A stretch of 64,000 nucleotides of DNA from Cryptococcus deneoformans JEC21. Lineage: Eukaryota > Basidiomycota > Tremellomycetes > Tremellales > Cryptococcaceae. The stretch's first letter is position 1. The number at the start of each line of letters is the position of its first letter. Location: NCBI RefSeq assembly GCF_000091045.1, contig NC_006680.1:786001-850000 (forward strand), written 5' to 3'. The translations under genes were made by a program, and so were the position numbers. Below the pieces are notes generated by a model. It was given only the letters and a program-made list of their open reading frames with translations. It was not told the origin of the DNA and ran no database searches. Of the stretch, positions 1-12,200 are shown in pieces.

Positions 1-1893
1 TGGTATCTCCTGCCCGGCGATCGTAAACGTCAAAGCGAGCTGCTGAGTACAACGCATACGATCTGATTTGCCGTTAGCTCAATCTCAGTCCTTACCCCAA
101 TCCCTATAGCTGAAGCAAACTTACAAAGTCCATCAGAGCTTGAGGTGATACCAAAAGCAGAGTATATCGAATCCGCATACGACCTGCTCGAAACTAAGAT
201 CTGTACACCACCTGAATCCAGCACAGCCAACGGATAGTTTCTTGATGGATAAACTTTGCTCGCACCCAGCGCTATACGTTTTGTCGTCGCTCCTGTCCCA
301 CTCTGCTCATTGCTAAAAGTCGTGACCGTCAAGGCCTGCATCTCCACTCTCCAATGCAAATAGCCTGTACTGCCCAAGTTGGGTTGAGCGATGATGGGCG
401 TGTAAGTGAGGTTACATGGCGACGGGCAGTAAGTGGGATCGATAGCACCGATACCAAAGGTAGAGGATGTACGGACATCCTGTCGACGTTCGAGCGAGAG
501 AGCAAACAGTCGTTTACTTGGTGCTGAAGGCCCAGAACCGAACAGGTTATCGAGAAAAGTAGCACCATCGGGGTTGGAGCTGGTCGTACCTCCGATTTCG
601 TCGAGGATTGTTGAACTGGCCGGCACTACGTCGAGTATTAGCTACAATGACAAAATCAAATGTTTTGAAAAGATATACAGGCCAGGCCAAGGACACCAGA
701 GAAATTCCCCCCTTCCAAATCTTCATTTTCGACATCGGTTGCCCCGACTGCATTTTGGTCAGCTCGATCCCTACATTTTCCAGAATCACGACTCACCAAA
801 AGCTTGGAAACCAATTCCGAAACCTGCCAAATTCACTTCTTCCCAAAATATTGTGCCTTCCACAGATCCAGATTGATACGTCAAATTGGCGTCGACTCCA
901 GAATCCAGGGAGAGGGAATTGTCAAAGAGATACGGCGAATTCCGACAATCGCTCGATGAGCAGTCGGTGGTGGCAACCCACTAACTTGATGCGTCAGTAT
1001 ATGTCCTGGAAGATAACGACATAATTTACCATGTCCGATGATCCTAAATCCACTTGCAGATTGACATACTGGGTACTCCCGTCCTCCTCATATAAAGCTC
1101 CTTTCCGAAAAGCCCTCTTTCGTCTAGAATTATCGTCATCATGTCCAAAAGCCATTTCGACACTGTACACCGCCTGCGTATCACTAGTCCCCCCCATCGT
1201 CATATTCAACACCACCCCCGGGACATATGCAGAGGACGTGGATTTCGATGCAGTAGCGGTGTCAGTCTTTTTCGAGGCAGAATAAGACCATAATGAAGTG
1301 AAGCTTGGGGTATATGCTTGTTTTGTCGAGGTGGAATGGGTTGAGGACGTTTTTGATGACCATACCGATGTGCTCGTACGATTTGAAGTGTAGTACGGTT
1401 CGGAGGCGTTGAAAAGAGAAGTTGAGGCGTTGTATTCGGAATATGTAGAGGTTGAGGATGGGTTGTAGGAATATGATGAATTTGTAAAAGAGGCGGTGGT
1501 CGCAGGATAGTAATCAGAAGTGAATGTCGAAGCGACGCTTTCATTATACGTGGACGATGACGACCCATGCAAGTCTCCTTCATTCTCCTGCCGTCTTGTC
1601 ACTTCCCAATTTTTCAGCTTGCTTCCATTTAATCTGCGCATTGCAGCTTGTGTGACTTGTGGTTTTCGAGCGTCAATCGGGTCTGCTGGAAATGTATCCA
1701 AAAATGGACATGAGGTTGAGCATTGGATTGACGGTCTGAGTGAAACCGTAGGTACCGGGATGGATTGGTAGACGTATGGCCTTGAGCTGGGTCCAGCAAC
1801 GTGTTGGTCCTCATCTCGAAGGATACGCATGGCGCGAGGGTAAGGGAAATGTGTCTGTTTAGGCAGAGTCGTCAGTTCGCCAAGCTTTGACAC
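1..1893 (-). CDS. Pepsin-like aspartic protease (family A1), C-terminal part beyond window
   Basis: Secretory-type aspartic endopeptidase homologue, read on the minus strand and cut at base 1. The first catalytic motif is VDLGSSDM just before an intron (981-1029), continuing as WVATTDCSSSDC. The second is VLDSGGVQ near 200-230. Later exons give the usual GVLGLA and, after an intron ending near base 76, LTFTIAGQEIP, all typical of A1 proteases. The N-terminal third is Ser/Thr/Tyr-rich, like a propeptide or glycosylated linker. Both catalytic Asp are present, but the first motif has DLG where most family members have DTG. The 5' end is unresolved: the open frame starts at 1893 without an ATG. 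In-frame ATG 1830 lacks a signal peptide; ATG 2014 would need a short intron. Confidence 0.85.
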
Positions 1894-2014
1894 GAAGACT
1901 GGTGGATGACGACGCGGGAGGCGAAAAGAACGTGTTATACACTGGGGATGATAGATCCTTGAACTGGCACTGTGTGGGGACGACCTCTGACAGTGAGGAA
2001 GGAGACAGAGCCAT

Positions 2015-3923
2015 CCGCTATTCGACGATACCCGGCACAGCCTCGCCGGACAAAAGTAAACTAAGACTCACCTCGTTGTTCCCGCCCAATCACACAATGT
2101 GTATTTCGAGCTCCTCCCAGTGTGTGTATTCAGAACTGGAGATGTCGGGTACGCGAGCAGTAACGGCACATGAAATGCGATTAGAAAGTGAATGGGCGTC
2201 CAAGTGCGAGCGTCAGTTGATTAATGGCCTTTGTGACAAAAAGCGGTGAGGGCTGATCAATTTCTGATCGGAAGTACGTCGGATGACTGGTCGAATAAGC
2301 CGATGACTGGCGACTCGGTCGGTGTGGCGGTGAGGATGCCGAGGGCTGAAGGAGACACGGATAATTGAGGCGAATGTGGGTTTGTGGATGGACTGAAGAA
2401 GGATACGGATTATACGGACTGGACGAGTAAACGAATAATAAAATGAATAATAGGAGAGAGCGAACAGGGCGGAAGGCGGAGGGAGGGCGCACGAAAAGAA
2501 TTCAACCAGCGCAAAACGACTGGGAAATCAGGGACACAGGAACAACTGGGGTAGGGCAGACCCCTCTCCGCGTCAGGCATATTTTATTTCTCCGACACCA
2601 TTCTTTTTTGGGATCCGCAATTTTTTGTGGACATCTATGTATGTGATCCAGTCTTGAGTGTGCGCTTCGCGCGGAGTGTAGACCAGAATATGGCCATACA
2701 GGCCGTCGTCCTTCACGGGCTCCGCAGACCGACTCGCAGGACTGGAAGACAAGAGACGAAAAGAAGCGGCCATTCGTTGTTTGTGGCCGAACTCTTCGGT
2801 CATGTGCCTTGGCAGGATAATAAACAAACAGCCCCGGAAACATTAATAATAAATTAATGATGATTTTCACTCATCGCACTTTCATTCGCCGCTTTCTCTA
2901 CTCAGTCTCTCCTGCTCAGTGCTCGGCCGGCCCTGAAATATATACTTTTCTTCTCCTCCACTCGTCGGTGTACCCTCTTCATCCCCCGTCGTTGGTCGCT
3001 TCCGCTACTACCGAACATTCCGTGTTATGCGTTGTTTTCGCGTTTCATTGATGTAAAACCTCTCATTCACCTTCATCATCACCCATCCATCCCTTTCGGC
3101 TTCCTTCACATGTTATTTCTTGCTCTTTGCTTCCATCTTCCGTCCTGTCCTGTACCTTGCACTGCACATTATCATCATCACCAAACATTAATCGTACGCC
3201 GTCCATAAGCGGCGAACCCGAACGATAAGTAGCGAGAGTCTCATTACCTTGGAGCAACATCAGGTCAGACATGCAGGATATATATTGTACAATGCACATC
3301 ACCTCACACATGTCACAGAGCTCTTCATCATTGTGCCATCAGGTGTACTTATCAAGTATAGATTATAGAAGCGTACTGCACGGTGCGCTGTCGCGCCTAT
3401 CCTTAAACTTTAATGTGTTAATCTTCTATACCGCCAGCAGCATTGCTTCAGAGAGTATTGTAGATAACATAATTTAGCTGCCCTTTCTCGAAAAAGCGAA
3501 ATGTTCCCTTGTATCATGGAGGTACGTTCCCATCCTTACACTCAGCGTCACCATTTTGATGTCTAGGCAGATCTTCCTGTGGTTCCGTCTACAAACGAAA
3601 ACCATAAGAGCTTTTTCAGATTAGATCCGGTTGCATGACAGAAACGGCCGCTTCTTCACTTTTCAACCCACCATATATGACCAAACTTTCTTTGTGTTTC
3701 GCAGAATGTAGTAAAAAATGCATGGGATCTATGCAGCCTGAAAAAAAGGAAAGTCATGGCAGCTTACACGGAAACAGCAGTGACGTGAGTTAGTTACTGG
3801 AATGAAGAGCTTGAAAGAAGGCTGGCGCTGTTGATTACTGTTTCCGTACTTCTTTTATCATCTCCTTTACCACATTTCTACAGGTTAATGGAGATGTATA
3901 CCCTGTAATTTGTAAATAAAGGC
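2015..3923. other. Gene-poor spacer
   Basis: About 1.9 kb between the protease 5' end and the 3' end of the next minus-strand gene. I see only short unsupported frames. Stretches are pyrimidine-rich with AT-rich tracts, as expected of UTRs and a promoter. One frame at 2181-2492 (minus) begins with a hydrophobic run but with GTG rather than ATG, and I could not splice it to the protease. Confidence 0.5.
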
Positions 3924-5444
3924 TCATCCTACTGCGTATTTAGGCCTTGATAAGACCATAGGCCATAATGGATACTGTTTCGGCTCCGATGGAGGAGGAG
4001 GTCCAGGTTTCTTCCGTCTTCCTCCACAGATAGCACCAAAAAGCTCCCCTTGGCCTCCGGCCTTTTTCCATCGCCAATAAGCCCAGAAAAACCATATGAG
4101 GAACTATAATTAATGTCAGTTTGGGCATGAAAAAAGTACCAGGGAGATGAAGACTGACCAATGCCCCTAAGCCGCCTAATATGCCGCCAATAATGGCAGC
4201 TGTAGAGTCACCTCCTGAGCCCTGATTGCTGTTCGTGTTTCCATCTCCAAAATCTGCAGTTGCCGTACTTCCTTTTGCCAAGCTCGTCGTCGTGCTTCCT
4301 GAGATAGTAGTGTTCCCACTTCTATTGCTAGTACCAGGTTGAACGGCCACAAAGTAGTCCAAGGCCAGTAGCATCCCATCATTTTCGTTCGTAATTTTGA
4401 CTGTATGTTCATTCGAGGCATCGAGATAAGTGGTGAAGAATAGCAGAGTGTGGTATGTTTCAAATGTTGTCGAGGCGTTGTAGATGCCAATAGTGATCGA
4501 GTCGATTGAAATTGAAAAGCAGCCAAATTCGGGCCCTGTCATGCCGAAGATGTAGATAGCAGAGCCTGTAGTTCATGTCAACGTGTTACCTTCCGACGTG
4601 TCTGTCTACTGGGAAACGAGTGAAGGAAATCACGAATAGTCAAGAACGAAAGAACTACGAAGGAAAGGTTACTCCAGCCCGTCGGCCTGACGAGTAGTAC
4701 GACGAGTCCGAAGATAGCGGGTGCCACCGCTGCTAAGTGAGCGGGAGGGACTGACCTTGAAAGGTGAAGCTCGCAGATGCATCTGCGCTCGACGTGTAGC
4801 TCACCGTATCTTGGTAGAAGGATCCTCCTTTTATGACAGGGACAGTCGATTGTGATGAGGATGTAGATGCAAATCCGCTGTAAGTGACTTCAGATGAAGC
4901 ATCGTCAAGGGTTGAATTGTATGGGCTCCTGACAATGTGACAGAAATCAATTCTTCATCAGTCTACATTCCGTTGGCTTTTCTTAAATCCCTCACACCTA
5001 CCCATATGAAACGACCTGCGTATTCAACTTGACTCCAGTCAATTCAAATCCCGAGGATGACCCATCTCCAGCACACTCCAACCTCGCCGAATGACTTCCA
5101 AAACTTGAAGTAAGCGCTGCGACGCCGGAGCTGGTCGAACAACTTTGGAGTGATCCGTCAAGACCCGCTTGGACAGAGTAGGATGCCGAGGATGACCAGT
5201 AAAATGCAATGTCGCCGACTTTGCAACCCGTCAACCATGACTATTGAATGTTATTACTAGGCAACTCACAGTACAGCGAATCTATCTGGACGGCAAACGT
5301 TGAAGATCCTTCACATTCGCTTGAGCCATCCTCATTCTGGAACCATGCTGAACCTGAGGCACCATTGCGTGAAGGTGTATAGGCTAATAGCGGTGAGCTC
5401 GGTCCTATATACACATCGACACTTGTATCGCTTGAGCTACTCAT
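3924..5444 (-). CDS. Single-pass membrane protein with beta-rich ectodomain and Pro-rich tail
   Basis: Five exons fit in phase: 5270-5444, 5002-5218, 4756-4928, 4565-4928 being separate from 4159-4565, then 3924-4103; the full set is 5270-5444, 5002-5218, 4756-4928, 4159-4565 and 3924-4103, giving 383 residues. The extracellular part contains ASFTFQGSAIYIFG and a later HTVKITNEND...LDYF segment. This pattern is common in basidiomycete cell-surface proteins with a lectin-like beta-sandwich. A Ser/Thr-rich stalk follows, then one membrane span (AAIIGGILGGLGAL continuing FLIWFFWAYW across the last intron) and a basic, Pro-rich cytoplasmic tail ending RPKYAVG. No signal peptide is visible at the first ATG, so an upstream exon is likely missing. 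Ligand and role are unknown. It may be a wall sensor, but that is a guess. Confidence 0.75.
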
Positions 5445-5936
5445 CCTACTTCACTATATTGAGTTGGCCATTCGCAAACGTTCTATGTCCCTCGCGACTT
5501 GGTGGAAATGTGAGATCCGGTGACCTAGTAGCACGAATACACTAGCAGGCTCCAACTGCCACGTATCGTTTCATACACTTTACAACGCTATTAAAGCCTT
5601 GGAAACTGGTCTTTTGGTGATACATCGCAAAGGATGGACATCAGTCACAAAGGACAATGGTTACGCGACATTTGTTGTGGACCCCCACACCTCCGAGTCG
5701 CATAATTTCAAAGGAAGGAGGGTTATATTGATTGTTTGGGTCTTCAATCGCAAACTTTCCCGTCACGATTAAGATATAAATACCTCGTCGTGGACCGACA
5801 CTAATCTTCAAACAGCATCGACGAACTACTTGCGAACAGCTTAAAGACCTACTAGCAGCTGAGCTGTACATTGCTTGACGCACATAACAAATACATATAA
5901 CAAGCAAGTCCCTCCATAACCGTCCACGCTGTACAT
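5445..5936. promoter_or_regulatory. Divergent intergenic region with TATA-like box
   Basis: Lies between the minus-strand membrane protein and the plus-strand small peptide gene. It contains a TATA-like element (agatataaata near 5771-5782) about 30 bp ahead of a plausible plus-strand transcription start. It probably also contains the missing first exon of the minus-strand gene. No other feature is seen. Confidence 0.35.
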
Positions 5937-5941
5937 ATGAG

Positions 5942-6133
5942 ATGCTAACTGCCAGCAGAATGATCGTCTACTCCGCGGCTGGCCCTCTGGTTTCCTCCAT
6001 GCCCTTCTACACCGGCATTTATGGCGGTCTTTATAATGGCTGGGGTCGATATGGCGTTGGACCGAACTATGGAACAGGTTGGACAGGATCCTGGTACGGA
6101 CCTTACAGCTACATGTCTGGTACCTACTGGTGA
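5942..6133 (+). CDS. Small Gly/Tyr-rich peptide
   Basis: An ORF of 57-63 residues ending in MSGTYW. It is rich in Gly, Tyr and Trp (repeated short YG/GW/GT patterns) and has no Cys and no obvious domain. The ATG at 5942 overlaps a branch-like CTAAC and a CAGCAG acceptor (5946-5960). The mature transcript may therefore be spliced just before the second ATG at 5960, making the first intron part of the 5' UTR. A TATA-like box lies ~170 bp upstream. Such short aromatic/Gly-rich proteins are often secreted, wall-associated or condensate-forming, but nothing here proves that, and coding status is not certain. Confidence 0.4.
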   Translation: MLTASRMIVYSAAGPLVSSMPFYTGIYGGLYNGWGRYGVGPNYGTGWTGSWYGPYSYMSGTYW

Positions 6134-6542
6134 TCGAGAGATAATATGACATCTCCAAAATACACCATGTTTCAGCAGAGAAGAAAGAGAAAATAAGTGA
6201 AAGAAGAAGTGTTTGTTGTTATTCTACTGTACCTTTTTATGAAGCCGTGTGCAAGTAGTTGCGCTTCTGTATCATGACTCGATGTATACCGTGCCGTCGT
6301 GCATGACGAAACCGTTCGGACAGGCAATATATCCGGAAATTATAGATGGACACTTAAAGACGGTCGGCTGCACAGCAGGGGTGATTGAAAGGATGGAATC
6401 AAAGGTTGATTTCTTGATCAGCCCGGGCTAATCGTAAGTTCATTGACCGGCGATACTATTATATGATGCTATTCGTCAGGAGCTGAAGGCTATAAAAGCT
6501 CGTCAGTCAAGTAAATTCCATAGGTCTTCCGTGTTGTGTACA

Positions 6543-7151
6543 ATGGACGGAAACCGCCTCACACTTACCTCATATCGCCATTACGACGGGGAGGATTGCG
6601 CAAGATATCCCGCCCCCGCCTTTTGCCATCACCAACGCTATTATTCGTCTCATCCAGAAGCCTTCACACGTCGAGCACACTCTTTGCCATCTCGGGAGCG
6701 AACCCAAGTATTCCACGACAATCCTGAAAGAGGCTTCCCCATAGCTAATAACTGCACTCATCCTGGATACACCAATCTAGATCCTGAGAGGGCACAGATG
6801 TTTTATGACAATCCTGAGGATAGTTTCCTCTTCGCTGGCGCCGTTTCCCACCCAACAATGCACGCCCACTCTTTACCTCTTTTAGGTCCCGCCCGCCTCA
6901 GACCCCACCCTCTTGCTCCAGCTAAACCTCTTCAAGACTTGGGGTTTGGGCCTAGCCCGCTTTTCGGATGGGGGTCAGTCATGCCCCAAGGTCATTCTTA
7001 TGGTCAGCCAAAGTATCTCAGATACCAGAAACCCGATCACAGGCGATTTTGCTACAGCGTCGGTAAGGCTGAGGTACCTTATGCGTCGCTTCCGGGAGGA
7101 CCCCTATGGGGTTATGCAGCTCATATGGCTGAACAGTTGGTCAGAAGGTAG
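6543..7151 (+). CDS. Unknown 202-residue protein with internal repeat
   Basis: Intronless ORF, first ATG at 6543 (the frame opens earlier without ATG). A TATA-like ctataaaag lies ~50 bp upstream. The N-terminal half has two related segments: ERTQVFHDNPERGFPIA, and DPERAQMFYDNPEDSFLFAG about 25 residues later. This suggests an internal duplication of ~28 residues. The rest is Pro/His/Gly/Leu-rich and ends AAHMAEQLVRR. No membrane segment, signal peptide or known domain is recognised. It is the first of three plus-strand genes of unknown, low-complexity type in tandem (6.5-12.5 kb). Confidence 0.5.
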   Translation: MDGNRLTLTSYRHYDGEDCARYPAPAFCHHQRYYSSHPEAFTRRAHSLPSRERTQVFHDNPERGFPIANNCTHPGYTNLDPERAQMFYDNPEDSFLFAGAVSHPTMHAHSLPLLGPARLRPHPLAPAKPLQDLGFGPSPLFGWGSVMPQGHSYGQPKYLRYQKPDHRRFCYSVGKAEVPYASLPGGPLWGYAAHMAEQLVRR

Positions 7152-7562
7152 ATTTCAATAAGCGGATGACATTGTTGCAGTATTGTTGCGGTGGTACATA
7201 GTAGTTGTAGTAGCGCGGTGAGACAGATGGCATCGTACAGCTTGATAGGCTTGTTGTAATTTCATACATGGTTGTATATCCGATGAAAATGTATATTCTT
7301 CTCATGCTACCATGTTTCTAAACCAGTCAGCCCTTGGTTCTGTGACAAACATGAAAACCGAAAGGTTTTACAGAAATAGAATGATTATCCTTTGGAGTGC
7401 GATGGCATGAATATCCTTTGTAAACTCATACTGCCTCCTTTGAACCTGCGCTGTCTAGGTGCGACCATTGATATGTATAGCTGCAGCCGTACGCCAGTGA
7501 ATATAGAGATGCGGATGTAAGAGACGAGCAATTCAACACGAACATCAAATCGGTCCATCGCC
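7152..7562 (+). other. Intergenic spacer
   Basis: AT-rich 3' flank of the preceding gene and 5' flank of the next. No supported gene is seen. The minus-strand frame covering 7385-7963 is antisense to a well-spliced plus-strand gene. Confidence 0.4.
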
Positions 7563-8885
7563 ATGGCAGCACAACTTCCGGAACAAATAATGCCGGGCGG
7601 ATTCCCGAGGTAAGATTGCTCAAAGCTCATCGCTTTTTCTGTTTCGCACGCATTTCTCCTGATGTTAACCTCAATACAGCAGCTTCCCTCAAGACACTCC
7701 AGAATATCCCGACCAATACTTTTACAAGGACCAGCAACCACCATCAGAAGATTATAATCCATATTCCTCAGACATCTCACCAGCACCTGGGAATACCAAT
7801 AATGGTGCACAAGGTCAGCAAGAGGGTCAACGGTCACACGACTACTTTCAACATAACCAACCAAACTCGCCAGCCATTCATCAGCAGCCCTTAGCTCCGG
7901 ACCCTCAATCGCAAGTGCTTCCCCCTCAAGTACGGCACCAACATCCTTCTTCTCAAGCTCCACAGCAACATCAATGGCCCCCTCCTAATCCGCATTACTA
8001 CCATCACACAGCGGATCAGGTCTACTCTCCGAGGCAAGACTCGGCGGCCCGTTTCCCCACAAGGAACTCTGAGGAATACGATGGGGATCGCTCCTACCGT
8101 TCTCAGCGGCGTGCCAAGAAATATGGGGGGGTTAAAGAGCCAGAGAAGCGAGCCTCACTCTATCCAGCTTCGATGATGAGCTAATTAGTGTCTGTACAGG
8201 CCTCAACAGATTCAAATCATAACTCAGGGAAAAGATACCGGATCTAGCTCAACAGACATAGCGAACCAGATGCAAATGATGATGATGAATCAGATGATGA
8301 TGCAGCAAATGCATTCGCAACAAATGCAAGCAGCACAGATGGCAGCGATGACACAACAGACATTCCAAAGTTTACAAAACAGCGGCAACAACAATAATCA
8401 AAACAGCAACCAAAACAACGATTGGGCGCCCAAAAAGAGGAGTCGAAAGTCTAAACCAGCGGTGAATATTCAAAGTGGGTCGCAATGGAACTACTTTCAT
8501 TCAGGTTTCTAATACCAGTAACAGCCATTCAACACATGTCTGCGCGTAAAAGATCTTCCAAGACCAAGGTCATTCAAGCTGCTTCGCCTCAAGCTCCCGA
8601 AATTGTCGTCCTTCGGCCACCCCGTGAGCTACAATTCTACCGATACAGGGCTTCTGAAAGTTTATCCATTTTGCTCCAGCTGCTGCTCCGCCAGCGCCAC
8701 CAGTTATAGCCCCTCCCTCAACTGCCGAATATGTCGATAATATGGCCATCGACAATTGGCAAGAAGCTACTATCATTTTATGCTTTGCAGCTATCGGATT
8801 AATTTATTTGATTTGTTCGCGAGCTAACGATAAAGGCGACGGGAAAGAAAAGAAACCAGACTTGGCAAAAAAGCACCTGTCCTGA
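7563..8885 (+). CDS. Q/N-rich single-pass membrane protein, unknown function
   Basis: Five exons join in phase: 7563-7609, 7680-8130, 8210-8474, 8525-8623, 8680-8885, giving 355 residues. The N-terminal ~160 residues are Pro/Gln/Tyr/His-rich. A Gln/Met/Asn-rich block follows (runs of Met and Gln, then Asn repeats), then a basic KKRSRKSK patch, a Pro/Ala linker and one C-terminal span (ATIILCFAAIGLIYLI). The tail is short, Lys-rich and ends KKHLS. The intron before exon 3 uses a poor donor (GTTAAA), so that junction is the weakest. The acidic/Trp segment and span resemble the first span of the next gene downstream, hinting at common ancestry. Prion-like composition is visible; function is not. 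Confidence 0.65.
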
Positions 8886-9203
8886 TTCTTGTCTTCCTTT
8901 GCAGGGTTCGAAATATTTTTATTGTACTTATCATCTATCTTCTAGACTTTGGGTGTGAATCCACTATGCCAACCATTTTTGCTGGCCAAACGGAGTAGAA
9001 TAGCTGCCGAGAGATCGACGTAACATTCTTTCATCTGTGAAGCACTTTGCTGTCTTCCGCGACCTCCTTTCAGCCTTCCCTTCACATTAACAAAAAGGAT
9101 AGGGCTGTCAGTCGCAGCAAATCTGGAGTCGCGGTGTTAGGCAAAGTTTTAAAAGGTTCAGGTTGGTATTCACAAATTTATTGCGGTTGGCGATATCCGG
9201 AAA
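8886..9203 (+). other. Spacer and promoter of the large charged protein
   Basis: A 318-bp gap between two plus-strand genes. It holds the 3' UTR of the first and the leader of the second. No clear TATA box or ORF is seen. Confidence 0.35.
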
Positions 9204-12200
9204 ATGGAGCCGTACCCCTCCTATGAAGAGGGGTTACCTTCAGAATACCTCTCACCCGAATATATTGATCCCCTATATATTCCGACACCAGAATACCTCC
9301 CATCCGACGAGTACCCACCACCAGCAAGGTACGATATTCCGATGGATTATGGACACCCCGAAGGTTACCAGCCACCATTTCAGCCAGTGTATCAGTTTGT
9401 TCCTCAAGGATACAAAGACAGCGATGCGCTCGATGGCATCATTATAGACGATCACTGGATAGATCCTAACATTGACGATGAGGATGATGTGTGGTCCGAA
9501 GAGTCTTGGATCCCATATTCATCGCATGCAGTGCCCAACCTCAGAGACTCCGCAGTCTCCCCAACAAGTCAAAGTGGCAATCAGCAAGTAGTCATTGCTC
9601 CCCTAACCAATTGGTACCCAACGCCGTCTGACCTTAGACAACATTACTGTGACCTGCATCAATCAGAGTGTCTGCATCAGCAAATGCCTGTAGAAACAAA
9701 CTCGACTGAGAGGAGTAATACTACTCTTGAAGATGATCTGACCCAGGGCACTGACCTGAAGCACATCGATTGGTCAGGAGTCGGACTCGCTTTCACTTTA
9801 CTCCTTATTATTCTTTTCGCGATACACGCGAGCTGGTCAGGCGACGATGAGGAGGAGGGGGAGAACAAGGGAAAAGACAGCCCAGGGAGTAGATCACACA
9901 GTAAAGACAAGAACGAATCGAGTAAAAAAAAAGGAGAAACGAAGAAGGAACAAAAGGAATCAAGAAGCGACAAAGACAACGAGAAAAAAGAAGCAGGAAG
10001 AAAAAACGGTGATGAGAAAGATAATGATAAAGACAAGAAGAAATCAAGTTCAAGGATCTCTTCAAAGAATGACGCTGCCGAGGGTAATGATGACAAGGGA
10101 TCTTTGAAAGGTAAAGGAGAAGGGGAGAAGAAAAAAGATGGGAGCAGCAGCAAGTCTAAAAAACCCAACGATGACAAGAAGTCTTCCGAGAAAAGCGACA
10201 AAGTTGATGGCGACAAGAAATCAGATCCGAAAAAAGATGACAAAGCCGAAGGATTGGAGAAGAAAGACGTTAAGAAGAAGTCTTCGTCCTCAGACGACAA
10301 GAAGGAAGACAAGAGGGGCAGTGGTGGGGAAAAGAAGGAGGAAAGGAATAAGAAGGAGGAAAGGAATAAGGAAGATGAGAACAAAGCAAGCAGGGGCGAG
10401 AAAAAAGAAGATAAGAATTCCAATAGCAGGGAAAAGAAAGACGACAAGAAAGCTGCTGGCGATAAAAAGGAGGATAAAAAGGCAACAGGGGAAAAGAAAG
10501 ATGAGAAGAAAGCAGCAGGCGCAAGTAGAAATAAGGACGATAAGAAATCCGCTACAGGCGAGAAGAGAGATGAGAAAAGGGCTGTTGGAGCAGAAAAGAA
10601 AGATGATAAGAAAGTTGCCGCAGCAGACAAGGACGATAAGAAAGCAGCCGGAGGAAACAGGAAAGACGACAAGGAAGCAACTGGAGCAGAGAAGAAAGCA
10701 GCTGGAGCAGAGAAGAAAGATGATAAAAAAGCCGGAGACACGAAGGCAGAGAGAAAAGTGGAGAAAAAGGAAGTGGAGGGAGAGAGGAAGAAGGACGATA
10801 AGAAAGTAGGAGAGAAAAAACATGACGAAAAAGTGGCCGAAGGTGACAAGAAGAACGACAAAAGCCAAAGCGGACGAAAGAAGCACGATGAGAAAGTAGG
10901 AGAGAAAAAACATGACGAAAAAGTGGCCGGAGGTGACAAGAAGGACGACGAAAGCCAAAGCGGACGAAAGAAGCCTTCTTCTGGAGATAAGGAAGGTGGG
11001 GACAAAAGGCTTGACCATAAGAAGACAGATAAAAAAAATAATGAGGAGAAAGACGACAAAAAAGCTGGAGAGAAAAAGTCTGGAAGCAAGGAGGGCGATA
11101 AGAAGCCGGGAGACAAAAAAGGTGACAAAAAGGCGGAAAATAGGAATGAGGAAGCTGGTAAAAAGCCTGCAAACGAGAAAGAAGCGGTCAATAAGCCAGG
11201 TGAAAAGAAAGAGATGGATAAAAACCCTAAAGATAACAAGGAAATGGACGAGAAACTGGCAGGAGACAAGAAAAATGATGGGAAAAGTGAGAAAAAAGGA
11301 AAAGGGTCTGTATTAGAGGAAAGGGGGGGAGAAGGAAAAGGCGACAAGAAGGAATCGAAGAAGTCCGGAAATGACAAACGGAAGCATGAAAAGAAGTATG
11401 AAGAGGACAAGGAAAGAGAGGGGACGAAAGAAGAAGGCAAGAAGGATAAAAGCGAACAGAAGGATGATCCAAAGAAAGATGGAAAGGGATCATTAACTTC
11501 TGGGTCCAGCAAAACGAAAAACGAGAAAGACGATGAAAGATCGTGGTTCAGTTCTCATATACTAATCGGTCTCTTGCTTCTTCTTCCCTTGCTTGCCATG
11601 ACGGGCCGATCTCGAATGCCTATCATCTATGACCCGGCTGCGAATCGCCCGTCCATTCTGACCGGTAGTGGGCTTGGAGATATACTTGCGTCACCCGTTA
11701 TGGCAGCTTCGAAGGGTCTAAAAAGGGCAACAACCAGTCCAAGGGCAAGCTCGTCTGGCGCTCGATGGGTAGTCAATGAACAACCTGAACCAAAAGCACA
11801 CATTCACATTAACAATGTCAATTCTCAGGGAAACGGTAATCCCATCAACATAAGGGAACCATCGAGTGAACCGGCGGTTGAGATTACTGTCGAGGAATCA
11901 TCGCTTGCTGCCGAGCAATTACTCAATCGACCGCATTCTCCTCCTGTGCTGGAGGAGGAGAGAATTTGGGAGCCAATCAACTTTCGTTTCACAGGTCCTG
12001 CAAATCCCGATCGTCTTTGGAACATGATTTTTGCATGTTTCATAGTTGCGTTGCCGTTGATCGTAGACCAGGTAATGGATTACCCCGAACGCAGGTACTC
12101 ACAGCCAGATTATCTTCCACCAGCCTCCCAACTCATCCTTCTAAGTGCCTCATTCCTCATCTGTGCAGTTATCGGCGACTGGCATTTTGGCTGGTCAAGC

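Noticed and set aside
2181..2492. Minus-strand frame with hydrophobic N-terminus as first exon of the aspartic protease
   Set aside because: Begins with GTG, has no ATG, and no donor/acceptor pair joins it in phase to the protease exon.
7385..7963. 192-codon minus-strand ORF
   Set aside because: Antisense to well-spliced exons of the Q/N-rich membrane protein; no domain content.
9677..11512. 611-codon minus-strand ORF rich in Ser/Phe/Leu
   Set aside because: Exact antisense shadow of the Lys/Glu/Asp-rich repeat of the plus-strand gene. Composition follows from the reverse complement of AAG/GAC/GAA codons; no start context or domain.
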